Source of the DNA: Prevotella sp.
Lineage (GTDB): Bacteria; Bacteroidota; Bacteroidia; Bacteroidales; Bacteroidaceae
Length of the DNA: 55,335 bases
Direction: 5' to 3'
Assembly (NCBI GenBank): GCA_017410365.1
Contig: JAFQQY010000030.1
Coordinates: 1-55,335, forward strand
In this document: piece after piece, positions 36,193-45,398 of the stretch
Position numbering within the stretch: position 1 is the stretch's first letter
Layout: each line of letters begins with the position of its first letter
The notes under the pieces: generated by a model
The model's input: only the letters and a program-made list of their open reading frames with translations
The model's database searches: none
What the model was told of the DNA's origin: nothing
Program-made: the position numbers and the translations under genes

Positions 36193-37053
36193 TCAGTTCT
36201 TATTATTCAGCGAGTCACGTGCAATTTGCATCAAGCGACCACTTTCTACCAATTCCATATCACTAATGACGCACACATCTCTCAGCTTTCCAAAGTCTGT
36301 ACTAAGCTGTATCTTCATCCTATAGGAAAGTCCATCGCGCGAATTGCTTACATCCAGAATCTTTCCGACCAATATCCCTTGAGGAAATATTGACGAATAG
36401 CCATTGGTTTCAACCCAGTCTCCTTTCTCGAAAGTAGCATGCCTTGGTATGTCTTCCAGATATGCGATTCTCGTATCTCCGCCCTGCCATGTGAGATAGC
36501 CAAAGTAGCCACGGTTGCGTATTGTGCAACTGATGCGTGAACGTGAGTTGATAACCGGCATGACAACGGAGTAATGGTCAGAAGCCACACACACAACTCC
36601 AACAACACCAGTACCACATGCCACACCCATATTGGCATCAACGCCATGACTGCGCCCTTTGTCTATAGTTATCAAATTGTCTGCACTATGCAAAGAATTA
36701 CTAATAACTTTTGCCGCTATAGGCTTGTATTTATCAAGCAAATCCAACTCTATGCGCTCTGCTGCTGTAGTATCGGCTGTTGCCTCTGCGTATAAACGGC
36801 TTAACTGGTTTACCTTACGCTCCAAGAAGAAGTTCCTCTGCGTCAGTTGCTTGTTTATGTCAACTAGAGAAAAGAAAGCCGCCACCTCTGCCCCTTTCTC
36901 GTATACATATCCTACCACTGCATTGGCAGAAGAAAACCAGACGCTACCATGATAGATATTATTTCTAAACAGCAATATCGCACTGACTACCTCGAGCAGC
37001 ACGAATAGCATCCAGTGATAGTATCTAACAAGAAACTCCAATAAATTACGCAT
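36193..37053 (-). CDS. mreC: rod shape-determining protein MreC
   Basis: A 286-residue protein: short cytoplasmic start, one membrane helix (about 12-30), a coiled coil (about 60-100), then two beta barrels. VISNSLHSADNLITIDKGRSHG and the VSRTG-like CGTGVVGVV motif are typical of MreC, which holds PBP2 in its active state. The ATG at 37053 is preferred over an upstream TTG at 37062. Confidence 0.93.
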   Translation of the reverse strand: MRNLLEFLVRYYHWMLFVLLEVVSAILLFRNNIYHGSVWFSSANAVVGYVYEKGAEVAAFFSLVDINKQLTQRNFFLERKVNQLSRLYAEATADTTAAERIELDLLDKYKPIAAKVISNSLHSADNLITIDKGRSHGVDANMGVACGTGVVGVVCVASDHYSVVMPVINSRSRISCTIRNRGYFGYLTWQGGDTRIAYLEDIPRHATFEKGDWVETNGYSSIFPQGILVGKILDVSNSRDGLSYRMKIQLSTDFGKLRDVCVISDMELVESGRLMQIARDSLNNKN

Positions 37054-37141
37054 CAGCAACAATCAAATACAATGAATTATGAATTCGGACACGCGCCGAC
37101 ATCGGCTTAATCCAAACCCATAATTCATAACTGTCAAAATT

Positions 37142-38164
37142 CTATCTCATCAAGAATGAGAAACGGTCTACATTCTTCAATGCTATGCCGACACCACGAG
37201 CAACAGCATGCAACGGGTCGTCTGCAATATGGAACTTAATGTTTATCTTGTCTGTAAGACGCTTGTCAAGCCCACGAAGCAAAGCACCTCCACCAGAGAG
37301 ATAGATACCATTCTTAACGATATCGGCATACAATTCTGGCGGTGTGTTCTCCAAAGCTGAAAGTACAGCATTTTCAATCTTAGCAACAGTCTTGTCAAGA
37401 CAATGTGCTATCTCCTGATAACAAACCGGCACTTCCATAGGCAACGCTGTTATACGGTTTGGTCCATGAACGATAAAGTCTTCCGGACCATCGTTCTCCA
37501 AATCAGTAAGAGCAGAACCTACATGTATCTTGATACGCTCTGCCATACGTTCACTGACTTTTACGTTGTGCTGACGACTCATATACTCCTGAATATCTGC
37601 TGTCAGTTCATCTCCTGCAGTACGAATAGAGTTGTTGCTTACGATACCTCCAAGTGAGATAACCGCTATTTCTGTTGAGCCGCCACCTATATCAACAATC
37701 ATATTGCCTTCTGGCGCCTCAACATCAATGCCAATACCGATAGCAGCAGCCATCGGTTCATATATAAGATAAACATCGCGACCGTTAGCGTGCTCTGCAG
37801 AGTCACGTACTGCACGCAGTTCTACTTCCGTAGAGCCTGATGGCACTCCTATGACCATACGCAAAGACGGAGAGAAAAGACGGTGGCCAGTGTGAACCAT
37901 CTTGATTAGTCCTCGCATCATCTGCTCGCAAGCAGAGAAGTCGGCAATCACACCGTCACGAAGCGGACGAATGGTTCTGATGTTTTCATGAGTCTTCTCA
38001 TACATCATCTTTGCCTTTCCTCCAACAGCAACCATCTTGTTTGTGGAACGGTCGAGCGCTACTACTGATGGTTCGTCAACAACAATCTTATCATCACTGA
38101 TAATGATGGTGTTGGCTGTACCCAAGTCTATAGCCAAATCCTGGCTGAATGAAAAAAATCCCAT
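37142..38164 (-). CDS. mreB: actin-like cell-shape protein MreB
   Basis: A 340-residue bacterial actin that polymerises under the membrane and directs the wall-elongation machine. The nucleotide-binding motifs are intact: LAIDLGTANT (phosphate 1), MIVDIGGGSTEIAVISLGG (phosphate 2) and YLSGGGALLRGLD (adenosine). It opens the mreBCD-mrdA-rodA run; the 169 bases to purH upstream contain no clear promoter, so the purH promoter may drive the whole set. Confidence 0.97.
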   Translation of the reverse strand: MGFFSFSQDLAIDLGTANTIIISDDKIVVDEPSVVALDRSTNKMVAVGGKAKMMYEKTHENIRTIRPLRDGVIADFSACEQMMRGLIKMVHTGHRLFSPSLRMVIGVPSGSTEVELRAVRDSAEHANGRDVYLIYEPMAAAIGIGIDVEAPEGNMIVDIGGGSTEIAVISLGGIVSNNSIRTAGDELTADIQEYMSRQHNVKVSERMAERIKIHVGSALTDLENDGPEDFIVHGPNRITALPMEVPVCYQEIAHCLDKTVAKIENAVLSALENTPPELYADIVKNGIYLSGGGALLRGLDKRLTDKINIKFHIADDPLHAVARGVGIALKNVDRFSFLMR

Positions 38165-38333
38165 AGCGTCTGAATTGAATAAATGGAAATCTGAATAATG
38201 TTTTTAACCTATTGATAACGAAAGAAGGATTGATGAGACTAAGTGATTAATTGAGCCCCTGAAAAATAGCAGCGAGATGTCGAGACCACTATGTTTTCAA
38301 AGGCTCAATTCTTCACTTCACCTACCTGGTTTT

Positions 38334-38927
38334 CTACTTGCTGAACCAAGCATGGATTGCTGTATCGTAGTGACTGCTAACACCGAATGCGCGTTCTGCG
38401 AACATTTTACGCTCTTCGATATCTGTCTCAGCACCCTTCTTATTGAGAATCTCAAGCAACACACCATACTCAGCCTTGCTTGGCACGATTACAACATCGT
38501 TGAAGTTCTTTGCGCCAGCACGAATCAGAGAGATACCACCTATGTCTATCTTTTCGATAATGTCTGCATCAGAAGCACCGCTAGCAACTGTATCCTCGAA
38601 TGGGTAGAGGTCAACGATTACCAAATCAATCTCAGGAATCTCATATTGAGCCATCTGTTCACGATCTCCTTCATTTTCGCGACGACCAAGAATACCTCCA
38701 AACACCTTTGGGTGCAGAGTCTTAACACGTCCGCCCAATATAGAAGGATATGTTGTAACATCCTCTACCTTTTGGCATTCATAGCCCAACGACTCGATAA
38801 AAGTCTGTGTACCTCCTGTTGAAAGGAACTTAACACCCTCGTCGTTCAACTTCTTCAGCAACTCATCTAAACCATCCTTGTGGTAAACCGAAACCAATGC
38901 GGTCTTAATCTTTTTTGTTATAGCCAT
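38334..38927 (-). CDS. purH: IMP cyclohydrolase, stand-alone (PurH N-terminal half)
   Basis: A 197-residue protein equal to the IMP cyclohydrolase half of PurH, the last step of purine synthesis (FAICAR to IMP). Family motifs present: ALVSVYHKDGLDELLK, FLSTGGTQTFIESLG, GGRVKTLHPKVFGGILGRR and DIGGISLIRAGAKNF. Bifunctional PurH is about 510 residues; here translation ends with AIHAWFSK just where the first domain ends in other species. No AICAR transformylase remains lie in the 169 bases before mreB. It is probably functional with a separate transformylase elsewhere. Confidence 0.9.
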   Translation of the reverse strand: MAITKKIKTALVSVYHKDGLDELLKKLNDEGVKFLSTGGTQTFIESLGYECQKVEDVTTYPSILGGRVKTLHPKVFGGILGRRENEGDREQMAQYEIPEIDLVIVDLYPFEDTVASGASDADIIEKIDIGGISLIRAGAKNFNDVVIVPSKAEYGVLLEILNKKGAETDIEERKMFAERAFGVSSHYDTAIHAWFSK

Positions 38928-38959
38928 ACTCTATTAAAAATCTTTATACTTAGGACTTG

Positions 38960-38967
38960 CAAAATTA
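38960..38967 (-). promoter_or_regulatory. -7 element before the purH/mreB unit
   Basis: On - this reads TAATTTTG, 33 bases before the purH ATG. The -33 region is AT-rich without a clear TTG. Confidence 0.5.
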
Positions 38968-39094
38968 ATAAAAAGGTATGAGAAAACATTATTAAAAAGA
39001 CGAAAAAATACAACAATTTACACATTATAATATTATAAATCAATTTCCCACGATCTCGCAAAGCCCAAGGACTAATATTTATCACATAAAAAAA

Positions 39095-39120
39095 GCAACC
39101 GCACATACATGTGCAGTTGC
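39095..39120 (-). terminator. terminator of the tRNA gene
   Basis: GCAAC-C-GCACAT and ATGTGC-A-GTTGC form a stem; on the minus strand it is followed by a run of T (complement of 39086-39094). It lies 14 bases after the tRNA 3' end. Confidence 0.88.
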
Positions 39121-39133
39121 CAGTTTTTCAATG

Positions 39134-39207
39134 TAGCGAGGGTGGGGCACGATCCCACGACCTCCGGATTATGAATCCGACGCTCTAACCAGCTGAGCTA
39201 CCTCGCC
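39134..39207 (-). tRNA. tRNA with CAU anticodon, elongator Met type
   Basis: The 74-base cloverleaf is complete: acceptor GGCGAGG with CCTCGCT (a G1-U72 wobble), D arm AGCTCAGCTGGTTAGAGC, anticodon loop TTCATAA on the stem TCGGA/TCCGG, T stem GTGGG/CCCAC, discriminator A73. The anticodon stem lacks the three G-C pairs of initiator tRNA, so it is elongator tRNA-Met or, less likely, tRNA-Ile2. CCA is not encoded (ACAT follows). The T loop reads ATCGTGC instead of TTCGANN, so positions 54 and 58 are A and T, swapped from the usual T and A. Confidence 0.93.
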
Positions 39208-39226
39208 ATCATCGTTTTTGCGGGTG

Positions 39227-39257
39227 CAAAGGTAATACAAAGTTTTTAATCTGCAAA
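39227..39257 (-). promoter_or_regulatory. promoter of the tRNA
   Basis: On the minus strand TTTG (39257-39254) and TACCTTTG (39234-39227) are 19 bases apart, about 20 bases upstream of the mature 5' end. Confidence 0.8.
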
Positions 39258-39297
39258 AAAAAACAGAAAAAAATTCGCCCATTACGAATAAAAAGCG

Positions 39298-39305
39298 TAA
39301 ATTTG
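39298..39305 (+). promoter_or_regulatory. -7 element of the START-like gene
   Basis: TAAATTTG lies about 50 bases upstream of the ATG at 39357. The -33 position reads TTCG, a weak match. Confidence 0.55.
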
Positions 39306-39356
39306 TACCGTCTATGACTTTAGGCAACAACATTTTTATATACTAACCAGAACGAC

Positions 39357-39755
39357 ATGACGCATCAAAAGATTACAATCGAGTATCCTTTGGCCACAAA
39401 ATCGCCCAATATCATCTGGGAACTTATCAGCACTGCTGCCGGCCTACAAAAATGGATTGCAGACTATGTTGAAGAACAAGAAGATGCTGTAACCTTCACA
39501 TGGGGCGAGCCATGGACTCAGCAAGACGTTAAGACTTCTCACATTCTGGAAGTCGACAAGCACAAACTCATCAGATTCAAGTGGGAAGACCACGAAGAAG
39601 AAGGAGACTACTGGGAAATGAGAATTGACAAAAGCGAATTGACAGGAATGCTGACACTTCTCATTACCGACCATGCAGAAGCAGACGATATAAACTACAT
39701 CAAAGATTTGTGGGAGAAGAATCTCGACAGGCTGCATAGAGTAAGCGGACTATAA
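39357..39755 (+). CDS. START-like / SRPBCC domain protein
   Basis: A 132-residue single-domain protein of the Bacteroidetes START-like (AHSA1-related) type. It begins with KITIEYPLATKSPNIIWELI, contains GLQKWIADYV and FKWEDHEEEGDYWEMRI, and ends with the long helix that closes the ligand cavity (WEKNLDRLHRVSG). It has no signal peptide, so it is cytoplasmic. Ligand unknown. It lies between the tRNA and the permease gene. Confidence 0.82.
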   Translation: MTHQKITIEYPLATKSPNIIWELISTAAGLQKWIADYVEEQEDAVTFTWGEPWTQQDVKTSHILEVDKHKLIRFKWEDHEEEGDYWEMRIDKSELTGMLTLLITDHAEADDINYIKDLWEKNLDRLHRVSGL

Positions 39756-39809
39756 CCAAGTTTTTAATAAAAAAACCATAAAATAATCCTCTCTCTGATA
39801 TTTTTGTGC

Positions 39810-39817
39810 TAATTTTG
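39810..39817 (+). promoter_or_regulatory. -7 element of the LptF/LptG-like gene
   Basis: TAATTTTG lies 35 bases before the ATG at 39853, supporting separate transcription from the START-like gene. Confidence 0.5.
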
Positions 39818-39852
39818 CAGTCCGAAACGCCATTGGCATCAAAAAGAGATAA

Positions 39853-41757
39853 ATGCTTCGCATAAAAAAGTTAGACATATTTATTGCCAAACAGTTCGGA
39901 CTGTTATTCATTGCAACATTCTTCATCTGCCAGTTTGTGCTGATGATGCAGTTTCTTTGGCGCTATGTTGACGAACTGATTGGAAAGGGTCTTTCTATGG
40001 AAGTGTTGGCACAGTTCTTCTGGTACATGGGACTGATGCTGATGCCGCAGGCATTCCCGCTTGCCATATTGCTTTCTGCTTTGATAACTTTCGGCAATTT
40101 AGGAGAAAGTTGCGAGCTCACCGCCATCAAGGCTGCCGGCATTTCACTCATGCAGGCTTTCAGGTCGTTGATAATCATTGTCATCATTATCTCAATAAGT
40201 TCTTTTTATTTCCAGAATGTAATAGGTCCGGAGGCAAACAAGTCGTTTGGCCATTTGCTGTTATCTATGAAGCAGAAGAGTCCGGAGCTGGAAATACCCG
40301 AAGGAATATTCTACGACGGTATTCCCAACTGCAACATTTACGTACAGAAAAAAGATATAGAGACCGGTAAGCTTTATGGAATCATGATTTACCGCATGAA
40401 CGGCGGTTATGAAGATGCTGCCATTATACTTGCCGACTCAGGCATGTTGCAATCGACTGCCGAAAAAAAGCATCTGCTACTAACATTGCATAGCGGAGAA
40501 TGGTTTGAAAACATGAAGTCGCAGGATTTGGTTGGTAGCGCCAGTGTCCCATATCGAAGAGAAACATTTATACAAAAACAAATCGTACTTGATTTTGACG
40601 GAGATTTCAATATGGCCGACGTGGCTGGCATATCATCAGACGCACGTTCAAAAGGCTTAGACAAAATATACCACGACCTAGATTCTATCAGACATTACAA
40701 TGACAGTGTAGGCTTCAACTTCTATCGTGGCTCCAAGCACTCTACGTTTTATAGACCGAAGCTCAAACAACACGATACCATAAAAATTGAAAAAGAAGTT
40801 GCTGTTGCCCCTATAGACATTGATACTGTTTTCCAGAAACTAAACAATGTCAGGAAGCGCGACATCATGAAAAGCGCTCTGAACGAGGTCAGAATCACAA
40901 CAACAGAGCTTGATGTAAAAGGCGGCTACACTTCAAATTTGAACAGAAACGAGAGAATGCATCGCATGGAGGCTATAAACAAATTTACTCTATCATTGTC
41001 TTGCCTGTTGTTCTTCTTCATCGGTGCACCACTTGGCGCCATCATCCGCAAAGGAGGTTTGGGCGTACCCGTAATCATCTCCGTACTCGTGTTCATCACA
41101 TATTATATTTTTGACAACTCAGGCATGCGTATGGCACGAAGCGGCGAATGGACAGTTCTTTACGGCAAGTGGATTGCCATGATCGTGCTCTCGCCTCTGG
41201 CCGTCTTCTTTACATACAAGGCCAACAGCGACTCAACTGTATTCAACATAGACATGTATAAGAACGCCTTGTTTGCATTCCTTGGCATCAGAATCAAGCG
41301 GCACATCGTCAAGAAGGAGGTCATAATCAACGACCCGCAATATGCAGATGATACTGACAGGCTGAAGGAAATAAACAAAGATATAGCGGAATATACATCT
41401 AGCTACAACTTGCTAAAGGCACCTAATCCTATCAAAGTGTTCTTTGAACCGGGCAATGACCATAAGATTATCGACCTGAACGAAGAGTTGGAAGCTATAA
41501 TCGAAGATTTATCCAACACCAAAGACCCAGTCATACTTCAAGAACTGAACAACTACCCTATAATAAACCCAGATGCCCACACACGTCCTTTCAGACGCAA
41601 ATGGCTAAATGTAATCACGGGATTGTTCTTGCCTTTGGGCATATACTTCTATCTTAGAATGTGGAGATTCAGACTTAGACTGATGCGCGATTTGAAAACC
41701 ATCAGGCAGACCAACGACGCCATCATTGGCAGAATAGAAGAGAGGCATACCGCCTAA
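39853..41757 (+). CDS. LptF/LptG-family lipopolysaccharide export permease
   Basis: A 634-residue YjgP/YjgQ-family protein, part of the LptB2FG transporter that extracts lipopolysaccharide from the inner membrane. Three helices come first (about 15-35, 50-80, 95-120; LDIFIAKQFGLLFIATFF opens the family pattern), then a periplasmic jelly roll (about 130-370) and three more helices (about 380-460, with FFFIGAPLGAIIRKGGLG). After this there is an extra 170-residue part with another membrane stretch near 596-612, longer than the 360 residues of Proteobacterial LptF/G. Whether it is LptF or LptG cannot be told from here. Confidence 0.88.
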   Translation: MLRIKKLDIFIAKQFGLLFIATFFICQFVLMMQFLWRYVDELIGKGLSMEVLAQFFWYMGLMLMPQAFPLAILLSALITFGNLGESCELTAIKAAGISLMQAFRSLIIIVIIISISSFYFQNVIGPEANKSFGHLLLSMKQKSPELEIPEGIFYDGIPNCNIYVQKKDIETGKLYGIMIYRMNGGYEDAAIILADSGMLQSTAEKKHLLLTLHSGEWFENMKSQDLVGSASVPYRRETFIQKQIVLDFDGDFNMADVAGISSDARSKGLDKIYHDLDSIRHYNDSVGFNFYRGSKHSTFYRPKLKQHDTIKIEKEVAVAPIDIDTVFQKLNNVRKRDIMKSALNEVRITTTELDVKGGYTSNLNRNERMHRMEAINKFTLSLSCLLFFFIGAPLGAIIRKGGLGVPVIISVLVFITYYIFDNSGMRMARSGEWTVLYGKWIAMIVLSPLAVFFTYKANSDSTVFNIDMYKNALFAFLGIRIKRHIVKKEVIINDPQYADDTDRLKEINKDIAEYTSSYNLLKAPNPIKVFFEPGNDHKIIDLNEELEAIIEDLSNTKDPVILQELNNYPIINPDAHTRPFRRKWLNVITGLFLPLGIYFYLRMWRFRLRLMRDLKTIRQTNDAIIGRIEERHTA

Positions 41758-41797
41758 ACATATTTATATATAATAGCAATTAAAACAAATACAATAA

Positions 41798-43024
41798 ATG
41801 GCAGATATAAAATTAAACACTATCGAAGAGGCTCTGGAGGATTTCAAGGCTGGCAAGTTCGTTATCGTGGTCGACGATGAAGATAGAGAAAACGAAGGCG
41901 ACTTGATTTGCGCTGCAGAAATGATAACACCAGAAATGGTGAACTTCATGCTGAAACATGCCAGAGGATTACTCTGCGCACCTATCACTATCAGCAGGAG
42001 CAAAGAACTGGAACTTCCGAGACAGGTTGAAGACAACACCTCGGTTTTGGGTACACCTTTCACTGTAACTATAGACAAACTGGAAGGTTGTAGCACAGGT
42101 GTATCTGCATACGACAGAGCCCAGACGCTCAGAGCACTGGCAGATCCTAACTCAACCCCAACTACATTTGGCAGGCCTGGCCATGTCAATCCGCTATATG
42201 CACAAGACCATGGGGTACTGGCACGTTCTGGTCACACAGAGGCAGCGATAGATCTCTGCAAGATGTCTGGATTATATCCGGCAGGAGTTCTGATGGAAAT
42301 CATGAACGATGACGGCACTATGTCCAGATTGCCCGAACTGATTGAGTTCGGGAAAAAATGGGATATGAAAATTATCTCCATTAAAGACATGATTGCTTAC
42401 CGCCTGAAAAACGAATCATTGATAGAAGTTGGCAACAAAGTAGACATGCCTACACAATATGGGCACTTCAAACTCATCCCATTCCGCCAGAAGAGCACAG
42501 GCATTGAGCATCTGGCACTGATAAAAGGTGAATGGAAAGATGACGAACCAATACTTGTAAGAGTACATTCATCTTGTGCCACCGGCGATATACTTGGCAG
42601 CAAACGCTGCGATTGCGGCGAACAGCTCCACAAGGCATTAGAGAAAATAGAGAAAGAAGGCAAAGGGGTGCTAGTTTACATGCAGCAGGAAGGTCGCGGC
42701 ATCGGACTCATGAACAAGATTGCCGCATATAAGCTGCAAGAGGAGGGCATGGATACCGTTGAAGCCAATATTCACTTAGGTTTTAAGCCTGACGAGCGCG
42801 ACTATGGTTGCGGAGCACAAATGCTACGCTATCTTGGAGTGCGCAAAATGCGTCTGATGACAAACAACCCGACGAAACGTGTCGGTTTGGAGGCATACGG
42901 TATTGAAATCGTAGAGAACGTTCCCATTGAAGTCACCCCAAACGAATATGACTACAAATATCTGAAAACAAAGAAAGAGCGCATGGGACACATGTTGAAC
43001 TTAGATGAAGATTTCAATAGTTAA
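41798..43024 (+). CDS. ribBA: bifunctional RibBA (DHBP synthase / GTP cyclohydrolase II)
   Basis: A 408-residue riboflavin-pathway enzyme. Residues 1-200 are 3,4-dihydroxy-2-butanone 4-phosphate synthase ([18 protein letters not shown] and GHTEAAIDL); residues 208-400 are GTP cyclohydrolase II with the Zn motif [18 protein letters not shown] and QQEGRGIGL. Both active sites look complete. The 40-base gap to the upstream gene is too short for an FMN riboswitch, and it may be co-transcribed with the permease gene. Confidence 0.96.
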   Translation: MADIKLNTIEEALEDFKAGKFVIVVDDEDRENEGDLICAAEMITPEMVNFMLKHARGLLCAPITISRSKELELPRQVEDNTSVLGTPFTVTIDKLEGCSTGVSAYDRAQTLRALADPNSTPTTFGRPGHVNPLYAQDHGVLARSGHTEAAIDLCKMSGLYPAGVLMEIMNDDGTMSRLPELIEFGKKWDMKIISIKDMIAYRLKNESLIEVGNKVDMPTQYGHFKLIPFRQKSTGIEHLALIKGEWKDDEPILVRVHSSCATGDILGSKRCDCGEQLHKALEKIEKEGKGVLVYMQQEGRGIGLMNKIAAYKLQEEGMDTVEANIHLGFKPDERDYGCGAQMLRYLGVRKMRLMTNNPTKRVGLEAYGIEIVENVPIEVTPNEYDYKYLKTKKERMGHMLNLDEDFNS

Positions 43025-43054
43025 TAATATTTATGCACGAGAATAAAATTCTTT

Positions 43055-43094
43055 ATTCTTCATTCTTCATTCTTCATTAAAAATATTAAATTTG
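43055..43094 (+). promoter_or_regulatory. promoter region with ATTCTTC triplication
   Basis: ATTCTTC is repeated three times in tandem (43055-43075) followed by ATT, and the -7 element TAAATTTG lies at 43087-43094. The repeat occupies the -33 position, so its copy number could change promoter spacing. Confidence 0.5.
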
Positions 43095-43124
43095 CAGCCG
43101 AAATAAAAAAAAACAACAAACAAA

Positions 43125-44318
43125 ATGGCAAAATTATCTAATCGTTTGCAAAGACTTGCCCCATCGGCAACTCTGGCAATGTCGCAGAAAAGTTCTGAAA
43201 TGAAAGCTCAGGGCATAGATGTTATCAACATGAGTGTTGGCGAACCGGACTTTAATACACCAGACTTGATAAAACATGCTGCGAAAAAGGCCATAGACGA
43301 AAACTACTCTACATACTCACCTGTACCAGGATATGCTGATTTAAGAAAGGCAATTGTTAAGAAGCTCAAGAACGAGAACAATCTGGAATACACCATGAAC
43401 GAAGTCCTCGTTTCAAATGGTGCCAAGCAGAGCGTCTGCAATACTGTAATGGCATTGGTTGAAGATGGCGACGAGGTGATAATCCCTACCCCATATTGGG
43501 TATCATACCCACAGATGGTATTGCTCGCAGGCGGTGTCCCTGTTTATGTTGAAGCAGGTTTCGACCAGAATTTCAAAATGACTCCAGAACAGCTTGAAGC
43601 TGCCATCACCCCAAAGACACGCCTTATCATCCTCTGTTCTCCAAGCAATCCGACTGGCAGCGTTTATTCTAAAGAAGAACTCGAAGGTCTGGCTAATGTA
43701 ATCAAGAAGCACGAAGACCTCTTTATACTTGCAGATGAGATTTACGAGCACATCAACTATATCGGCAAGCACGAAAGCATTGCCCAGTTTGAAGGCATGA
43801 AAGAACGTACCATTATCGTGAACGGCGTTTCCAAGGCCTATGCCATGACTGGTTGGAGAATCGGTTATATCGCAGCGCCTGAGTGGATTGTCAAAGGATG
43901 CAACAAACTGCAAGGACAATATACCAGCGGTCCATGCTCAGTAAGCCAGAAAGCTGCAGAGTTTGCATATACCGCCGATCAAAGTTGCGTAGAAGAAATG
44001 CGTGTTGCTTTTGAGCGCAGACGCAATCTGATAGTGGAATTGGCCAAAGACATACCAGGCCTTGAAGTCAACGTGCCGGAAGGAGCATTCTATCTTTTCC
44101 CCAAATGCAGCAGTTTCTATGGCAAGTCAGACGGTACAACAACAATCAACAACTCTACTGACCTTGCAATGTATCTGCTTGAAAAAGGTCATGTTGCAAC
44201 AGTAGGCGGCGACGCTTTTGGCGATAGCGAATGTTTCAGAATGAGCTATGCGACAAGCGACGAAAACATAATTGAAGCCATGAGACGCATAAAAAATGCA
44301 TTGTCAGAATTGAAATAA
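43125..44318 (+). CDS. pyridoxal-phosphate aminotransferase (aspartate aminotransferase type)
   Basis: A 397-residue fold-type I aminotransferase of the AspC/AAT class. The PLP lysine is Lys237 in SKAYAMTGWRIGY; SNGAKQSVCN binds the phosphate, CSPSNPTGS carries the conserved Asn, and the C-terminal MSYATSD segment carries the substrate-carboxylate position (SYA). MSVGEPDFNTP is typical of subgroup Igamma. Likely converts aspartate and oxaloacetate, though prephenate or aromatic amino acids are possible for this subgroup. It has its own promoter and terminator. Confidence 0.9.
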   Translation: MAKLSNRLQRLAPSATLAMSQKSSEMKAQGIDVINMSVGEPDFNTPDLIKHAAKKAIDENYSTYSPVPGYADLRKAIVKKLKNENNLEYTMNEVLVSNGAKQSVCNTVMALVEDGDEVIIPTPYWVSYPQMVLLAGGVPVYVEAGFDQNFKMTPEQLEAAITPKTRLIILCSPSNPTGSVYSKEELEGLANVIKKHEDLFILADEIYEHINYIGKHESIAQFEGMKERTIIVNGVSKAYAMTGWRIGYIAAPEWIVKGCNKLQGQYTSGPCSVSQKAAEFAYTADQSCVEEMRVAFERRRNLIVELAKDIPGLEVNVPEGAFYLFPKCSSFYGKSDGTTTINNSTDLAMYLLEKGHVATVGGDAFGDSECFRMSYATSDENIIEAMRRIKNALSELK

Positions 44319-44332
44319 ACTATACATCGATA

Positions 44333-44368
44333 AAGGAAACGGTGAGTATTAATTTTCGCCGTTTCCTT
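44333..44368 (+). terminator. terminator after the aminotransferase
   Basis: AAGGAAACGG (44333-44342) pairs with CCGTTTCCTT (44359-44368), with a 16-base loop. Confidence 0.7.
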
Positions 44369-44411
44369 AGTTAAAAGTTATTAAATCATCTTTTAGTAAG
44401 CATTTAATTAT

Positions 44412-44419
44412 TATCTTTG
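44412..44419 (+). promoter_or_regulatory. -7 element of the exbB operon
   Basis: TATCTTTG, followed by a 5' leader of about 110 bases to the ATG at 44535. No -33 TTG stands out and no Fur-type palindrome is evident. Confidence 0.6.
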
Positions 44420-44534
44420 CCAAAAGATAGACGGGACATCCCCTCTGTTTTTTCTTCTTTTAACAGAGTTAGACATTAAATCGACATACAACAAACTTAA
44501 ATTTATAAATAACTAAAAATTAAAAAAATTAATT

Positions 44535-45368
44535 ATGGCAACAACTAAAAATGCAGCAAGCCCAAAGAAAAGTAAGGGCTTCACAGGTATCAAATCAGCG
44601 ATTTGGGTAATGTTAATCTGCTTAATCCTCGGTTACAGCTTCTGGTATTTCGTTCTTGGTAATCCAGACAACTTCGCAGGTGGTGATGTTGAGAACGGAC
44701 GTCCATTGAACCTTATGGGTACTGTTTACCATGGTGGTTATGTAGTAGGTCTTATCTTTACACTTTTGCTTACTGTAGTAGCATTGAGCATCGAGCGTTA
44801 CTTCGCTCTTAAGACAGCTTTCGGTAAGGGTTCTTTGAAGAAGTTCGTTGTTGAAATCAAGGCAGCTATCAAGGCTAACGATTTCGCTAAGGCTCGCGCT
44901 ATCTGCGACAAGCAGCAGGGTTCTGTAGCTAACGTTGTTTTGGCTTCAGTTAACACATACCAGCAGATGGAAGAGACTCCAGGTATCAAGAAGGCACAGA
45001 AGGTAGCTAAGATCCAGCAGGCTCACGAAGAGGCTACTCAGCTCGAAATGCCTACACTCCAGATGAACCTTCCAATCATCGCTACAATCGTTACACTTGG
45101 TACACTTACCGCTCTTTTCGGTACTGTGCTCGGTATGATCGGTTCGTTCCAGGCTCTTGCTGCTGGTGGTGGTGGTGACTCTATGGCTCTTTCTATGGGT
45201 ATCTCTGAGGCTCTTGTTAACACCGCAGCCGGTATTGCTACATCTTGGGTGGCTGTAGTTGCATACAACACATACACAAACAAGATCGACAAGCTTACAT
45301 ACGCACTTGACGAAGTTGGTTACACAATCGCTCAGACTTACGACGCAAACCACGCAGACGAGGCTTAA
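44535..45368 (+). CDS. exbB: ExbB/MotA/TolQ-family proton channel
   Basis: A 277-residue inner-membrane subunit of the Ton motor that uses the proton gradient to drive TonB. Four hydrophobic stretches lie near residues 22-42, 65-85, 175-200 and 220-245, and the MotA_ExbB signature LGTLTALFGTVLGMIGSFQAL is plain. Codon use is strongly biased (GGT, GCT, CGT), like highly expressed genes. First gene of a six-gene run. Confidence 0.94.
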   Translation: MATTKNAASPKKSKGFTGIKSAIWVMLICLILGYSFWYFVLGNPDNFAGGDVENGRPLNLMGTVYHGGYVVGLIFTLLLTVVALSIERYFALKTAFGKGSLKKFVVEIKAAIKANDFAKARAICDKQQGSVANVVLASVNTYQQMEETPGIKKAQKVAKIQQAHEEATQLEMPTLQMNLPIIATIVTLGTLTALFGTVLGMIGSFQALAAGGGGDSMALSMGISEALVNTAAGIATSWVAVVAYNTYTNKIDKLTYALDEVGYTIAQTYDANHADEA

Positions 45369-45398
45369 TTTCTACTAACCCTTTAAAATTTTATCACT

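Noticed and set aside
38334-38927. purH called as a truncated pseudogene
   Set aside because: The reading frame ends at the domain border with intact catalytic motifs; nothing of the second domain remains downstream.
38918-39106. 62-codon minus-strand frame upstream of purH
   Set aside because: It overlaps the purH start, and its first half lies in the tRNA terminator hairpin.
41758-41797. FMN riboswitch before ribBA
   Set aside because: Only 40 bases separate the genes and no conserved FMN-aptamer motif is seen.
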